Source: Thermoplasmata archaeon
GTDB taxonomy: Archaea > Thermoplasmatota > Thermoplasmata > Thermoplasmatales > Thermoplasmataceae
Assembly (NCBI GenBank): GCA_021797955.1
Contig: JAJZYV010000075.1
Location: 1 to 7,725 of the forward strand
Length of the DNA stretch: 7,725 nt
Reading direction: 5' to 3'
Of the stretch, positions 5,784-7,725 are shown in pieces (position 1 is the stretch's first letter; each line of letters opens with the position of its first letter). The notes beneath the pieces were generated by a model. It saw only the letters and a list, made by a program, of their open reading frames with translations. It made no database searches and had not been told where the DNA came from. The translations under genes and the position numbers were made by a program.

Positions 5784-5802
5784 GTGTGTGTGTAAGTGTG
5801 TC
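5784..5802 (+). repeat. Short TG-dinucleotide tract between TATA box and start codon
   Basis: GTGTGTGTGTAAGTGTGTC is almost pure alternating TG, interrupted by one AA. It fills the space between the TATA box and the sedolisin ATG. Alternating purine-pyrimidine DNA can adopt unusual helix forms, and short tandem repeats can change length and so alter promoter spacing. Whether either happens here is unknown. Confidence 0.6.
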
Positions 5803-5806
5803 TAGC

Positions 5807-7725
5807 ATGAATAAACAATTTGCTATATTAGTATTGATTATCATGGTCTTGGGGGCGTTTGTCACGCTAGCCGGGAACAGCAATGCGCAGAATGCACCAT
5901 CCTTACCAGCACAACCAACAGGTATGGTATCCCTTTCTGCAGGCACTACACACGTACTTAACCACATGAATGGCATAACAAGAATTGGAAATGTATACAG
6001 CAAGCAATTATCAGTAATGATAACATTGAAGTTTAGGAATCAGGTGGAATTAAATAATTTACTTTCTAACTTGAATAATGTAAACTCGCCATTGTATCAC
6101 AAGTATCTGACTTCTCAGGAATTCACAAATCAGTTTTCCCCTTCAGCATCTCTTTACAACAGCATGGTTCTTTATTACACATCCCTTGGTTTCTCAGTAA
6201 AGACATATAGTGACAGAACCTCAATAGTTTTGGGAGGTAGTGTAAATCATTTCAATCAGGTATTCCACGCAGGCATACAATTATTTGAAAAGGGCAATTA
6301 CCAATTCACAGCCCCAACAGCATCAGCTATTTTGCCAGCTCAATTCGCATCACAGGTAATAAACATTGCAGGAATGAACAATGAGCACACTGCAACACTG
6401 AACCTTGTTAATCCATCACCATACTTTACCACATCCTCAGGTTCACAATTGCTTTACGGCTCGGATATGCAAGCCGCTTACCAGCTCAAGCAGTTATACA
6501 CTAAATATGGATATCCAACCAACGAAACCATAGCGACAATTCTATGGTCTGGAACAAACAGTGCAGGCACATCTGTTGCACCGTATGTTCCGTCGGATAT
6601 ATTCTCCTATTTTAACAAGACATTACCTTCTGGAGAACCACATTCATCTGTATACGGAGCACCACTCGGTGGAGCACCAGCACCAGGGCCCTCAGCAGCA
6701 AATGATAACACTCAGGCTGATTTTGAAAGTACCTTGGATCTGGAAATGGCCGGATCAGCAGCACCAGGAGCAACTGTTGTTGAAGTTTATGGTCCACAAG
6801 CCACACAAACCTATCTGGATCAGGCATTTTCATTCATATTGAGCCCAAGTTCATCATATCCACAACTTACACACACAGTTGCAATTTCCAACTCGTGGGG
6901 AGGAAGTGATATGACAGATGCTACATGGACTTCCGATCTGCAGCAGGCTGCAGCTATGGGAATTTCAGTCTTTGCATCATCTGGAGATGACGGAAATTCA
7001 GGTTCTGGAGGAGCAGCTCCAAGTTTCCCCGCCACAGCATCATATAACACATATGGCGCTACAGCAGTTGGCGGATTGGCAACAACCGTTTCAGGAACCG
7101 CATCTACCGATGGTAGTGGTACCACAGGAATCTCAACAGAGGCTGTATGGTACAACACACCTAACGCCGGTGACGGTTCACAGGGAGGAGTAAGTAAAGT
7201 TTATGCAGAACCTTCATGGCAAAAGGCAAGCTCTGACGCGAACTCAGTCATAACAGGAGCATCAGGTACAACGGGAGTAAGTTCTGGAAGAGGGACTCCT
7301 GATGTTGCCGCAGATGGAGCAAACATGGAAATATGGATATCTTACAGTGGAAGTACCGGGTATCAGGAACTCTGGGGAACAAGCATTGCATCACCACTTA
7401 CAGCTGGTCTCTTTGCAACAATGGATTACGCAGTAGGCCACAAATTGGGCTTTGCTAACCCTCTTATATACAAACTTGCCCAGGCTGAATACAACGGTTC
7501 ATACAGTGCATCTAAGCCATTCTACTTTGTATCCAACGGTTCAAATGCGCTTTTCAGTGCAAACAATGGATATAGCTTAGCAGTAGGATGGGGTTCAATA
7601 AATGCGAACAATTTCGTCAATGATATAACATCATCAACGCCAGCACCGACAAGCTATCCAGTAACATTCACCGAATCAGGATTATCATCAGGTACTTCCT
7701 GGTCAGTGACGTTCAACGGAAAGAC
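5807..7725 (+). CDS. Secreted pro-sedolisin (S53 serine-carboxyl peptidase), 3' end beyond window
   Basis: This is an exported acid protease; 639 codons are visible with no stop before the window edge. Residues 1-27 form a signal peptide ending SNA-Q. An activation prodomain (about 64-195) carries SPLYHKYLTSQEF (94-106) and GSVNHFNQVF, typical of pro-kumamolisins. The catalytic domain (about 205-607) has the Glu-x3-Asp pair in DFESTLDLE (Glu307, Asp311), the oxyanion Asp394 in SSGDDG, and the nucleophile Ser526 in GTSIASP, so the active site looks complete. The C-terminal calcium loop is unusual: the positions usually held by Asp appear to be Phe574 (FYFVSNGSN) and Ser590 (NGYSLAVGWGS). A Pro/Thr/Ser linker then leads to YPVTFTESGLSSGTSWSVTF (617-636), the repeat seen in many thermoplasmatal and related surface proteins, so the product may be surface-attached. 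The codon choice is rich in NCA codons (GCA, ACA, TCA). Confidence 0.95.
   Translation, partial: MNKQFAILVLIIMVLGAFVTLAGNSNAQNAPSLPAQPTGMVSLSAGTTHVLNHMNGITRIGNVYSKQLSVMITLKFRNQVELNNLLSNLNNVNSPLYHKYLTSQEFTNQFSPSASLYNSMVLYYTSLGFSVKTYSDRTSIVLGGSVNHFNQVFHAGIQLFEKGNYQFTAPTASAILPAQFASQVINIAGMNNEHTATLNLVNPSPYFTTSSGSQLLYGSDMQAAYQLKQLYTKYGYPTNETIATILWSGTNSAGTSVAPYVPSDIFSYFNKTLPSGEPHSSVYGAPLGGAPAPGPSAANDNTQADFESTLDLEMAGSAAPGATVVEVYGPQATQTYLDQAFSFILSPSSSYPQLTHTVAISNSWGGSDMTDATWTSDLQQAAAMGISVFASSGDDGNSGSGGAAPSFPATASYNTYGATAVGGLATTVSGTASTDGSGTTGISTEAVWYNTPNAGDGSQGGVSKVYAEPSWQKASSDANSVITGASGTTGVSSGRGTPDVAADGANMEIWISYSGSTGYQELWGTSIASPLTAGLFATMDYAVGHKLGFANPLIYKLAQAEYNGSYSASKPFYFVSNGSNALFSANNGYSLAVGWGSINANNFVNDITSSTPAPTSYPVTFTESGLSSGTSWSVTFNGK

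Noticed and set aside
5758..6003. An 81-codon minus-strand frame over the sedolisin 5' end.
   Set aside because: It is a shadow of the signal-peptide and early prodomain coding sequence and covers the sedolisin promoter.
6561..7193. Several open frames on both strands inside the sedolisin gene.
   Set aside because: These frames are His/Gln/Leu-rich or Pro/Val-rich and arise from the biased codon use of the sedolisin gene, which is open throughout with the complete set of family motifs.
1..7725. CRISPR arrays, insertion sequences, toxin-antitoxin pairs and phage genes were looked for.
   Set aside because: I found no spaced direct repeats, transposase motifs, terminal inverted repeats or related proteins; the window is ordinary chromosomal gene content.

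Overview
The window is about 40% GC and looks like chromosome from an acidophilic archaeon of the order Thermoplasmatales; I cannot resolve the genus. The main evidence is a mevalonate 3-kinase, an enzyme of the mevalonate-3-phosphate route characterised in Thermoplasma. Supporting this are an archaeal Sec61-beta/SecG protein, a signal peptidase with the archaeal/ER Ser-His-Asp arrangement, a secreted acid protease of the sedolisin family, and TATA boxes about 26-30 nt upstream of start codons, as expected for leaderless archaeal transcripts.

Layout. Positions 32-2778 (minus strand) hold the two-gene operon gcvPA-gcvPB, encoding both halves of the split glycine decarboxylase (P-protein). The genes overlap by 4 nt, and gcvPB has a strong Shine-Dalgarno sequence. 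A 296-nt gap (2779-3074) follows; it contains the operon promoter region and one doubtful 59-codon minus-strand ORF. Mevalonate 3-kinase (3075-4043, plus) ends 20 nt inside the 3' end of a convergent signal peptidase gene (4024-4839, minus). A divergent promoter region of about 115 bp separates the signal peptidase from a 53-codon Sec61-beta gene (4956-5117, plus). The Sec61-beta stop overlaps by 4 nt the 3' end of a small winged-helix regulator (5114-5383, minus). An AT-rich 423-bp intergenic region follows. It contains a nested inverted repeat ending in seven T's, which is a candidate small RNA, and then the promoter region of the last gene. That gene (5807 to the window end, plus) encodes a secreted pro-sedolisin, cut off by the window within a C-terminal cell-surface-type repeat.

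How the genes relate. The gcv pair serves glycine catabolism and one-carbon supply with GcvT, GcvH and a lipoamide dehydrogenase that are not in the window. The mevalonate kinase supplies isoprenoid precursors for membrane lipids. Sec61-beta, signal peptidase and the exported protease share a theme of protein export, and the first two share an intergenic region, so co-regulation is possible but not shown. I see no defence system, transposon, CRISPR array, tRNA or rRNA. Most of the window is core metabolism and export. The least explained parts are the candidate structured RNA at 5441-5537, the sedolisin with both calcium-ligand aspartates apparently replaced, and the dyad and TG-repeat elements in the sedolisin promoter.
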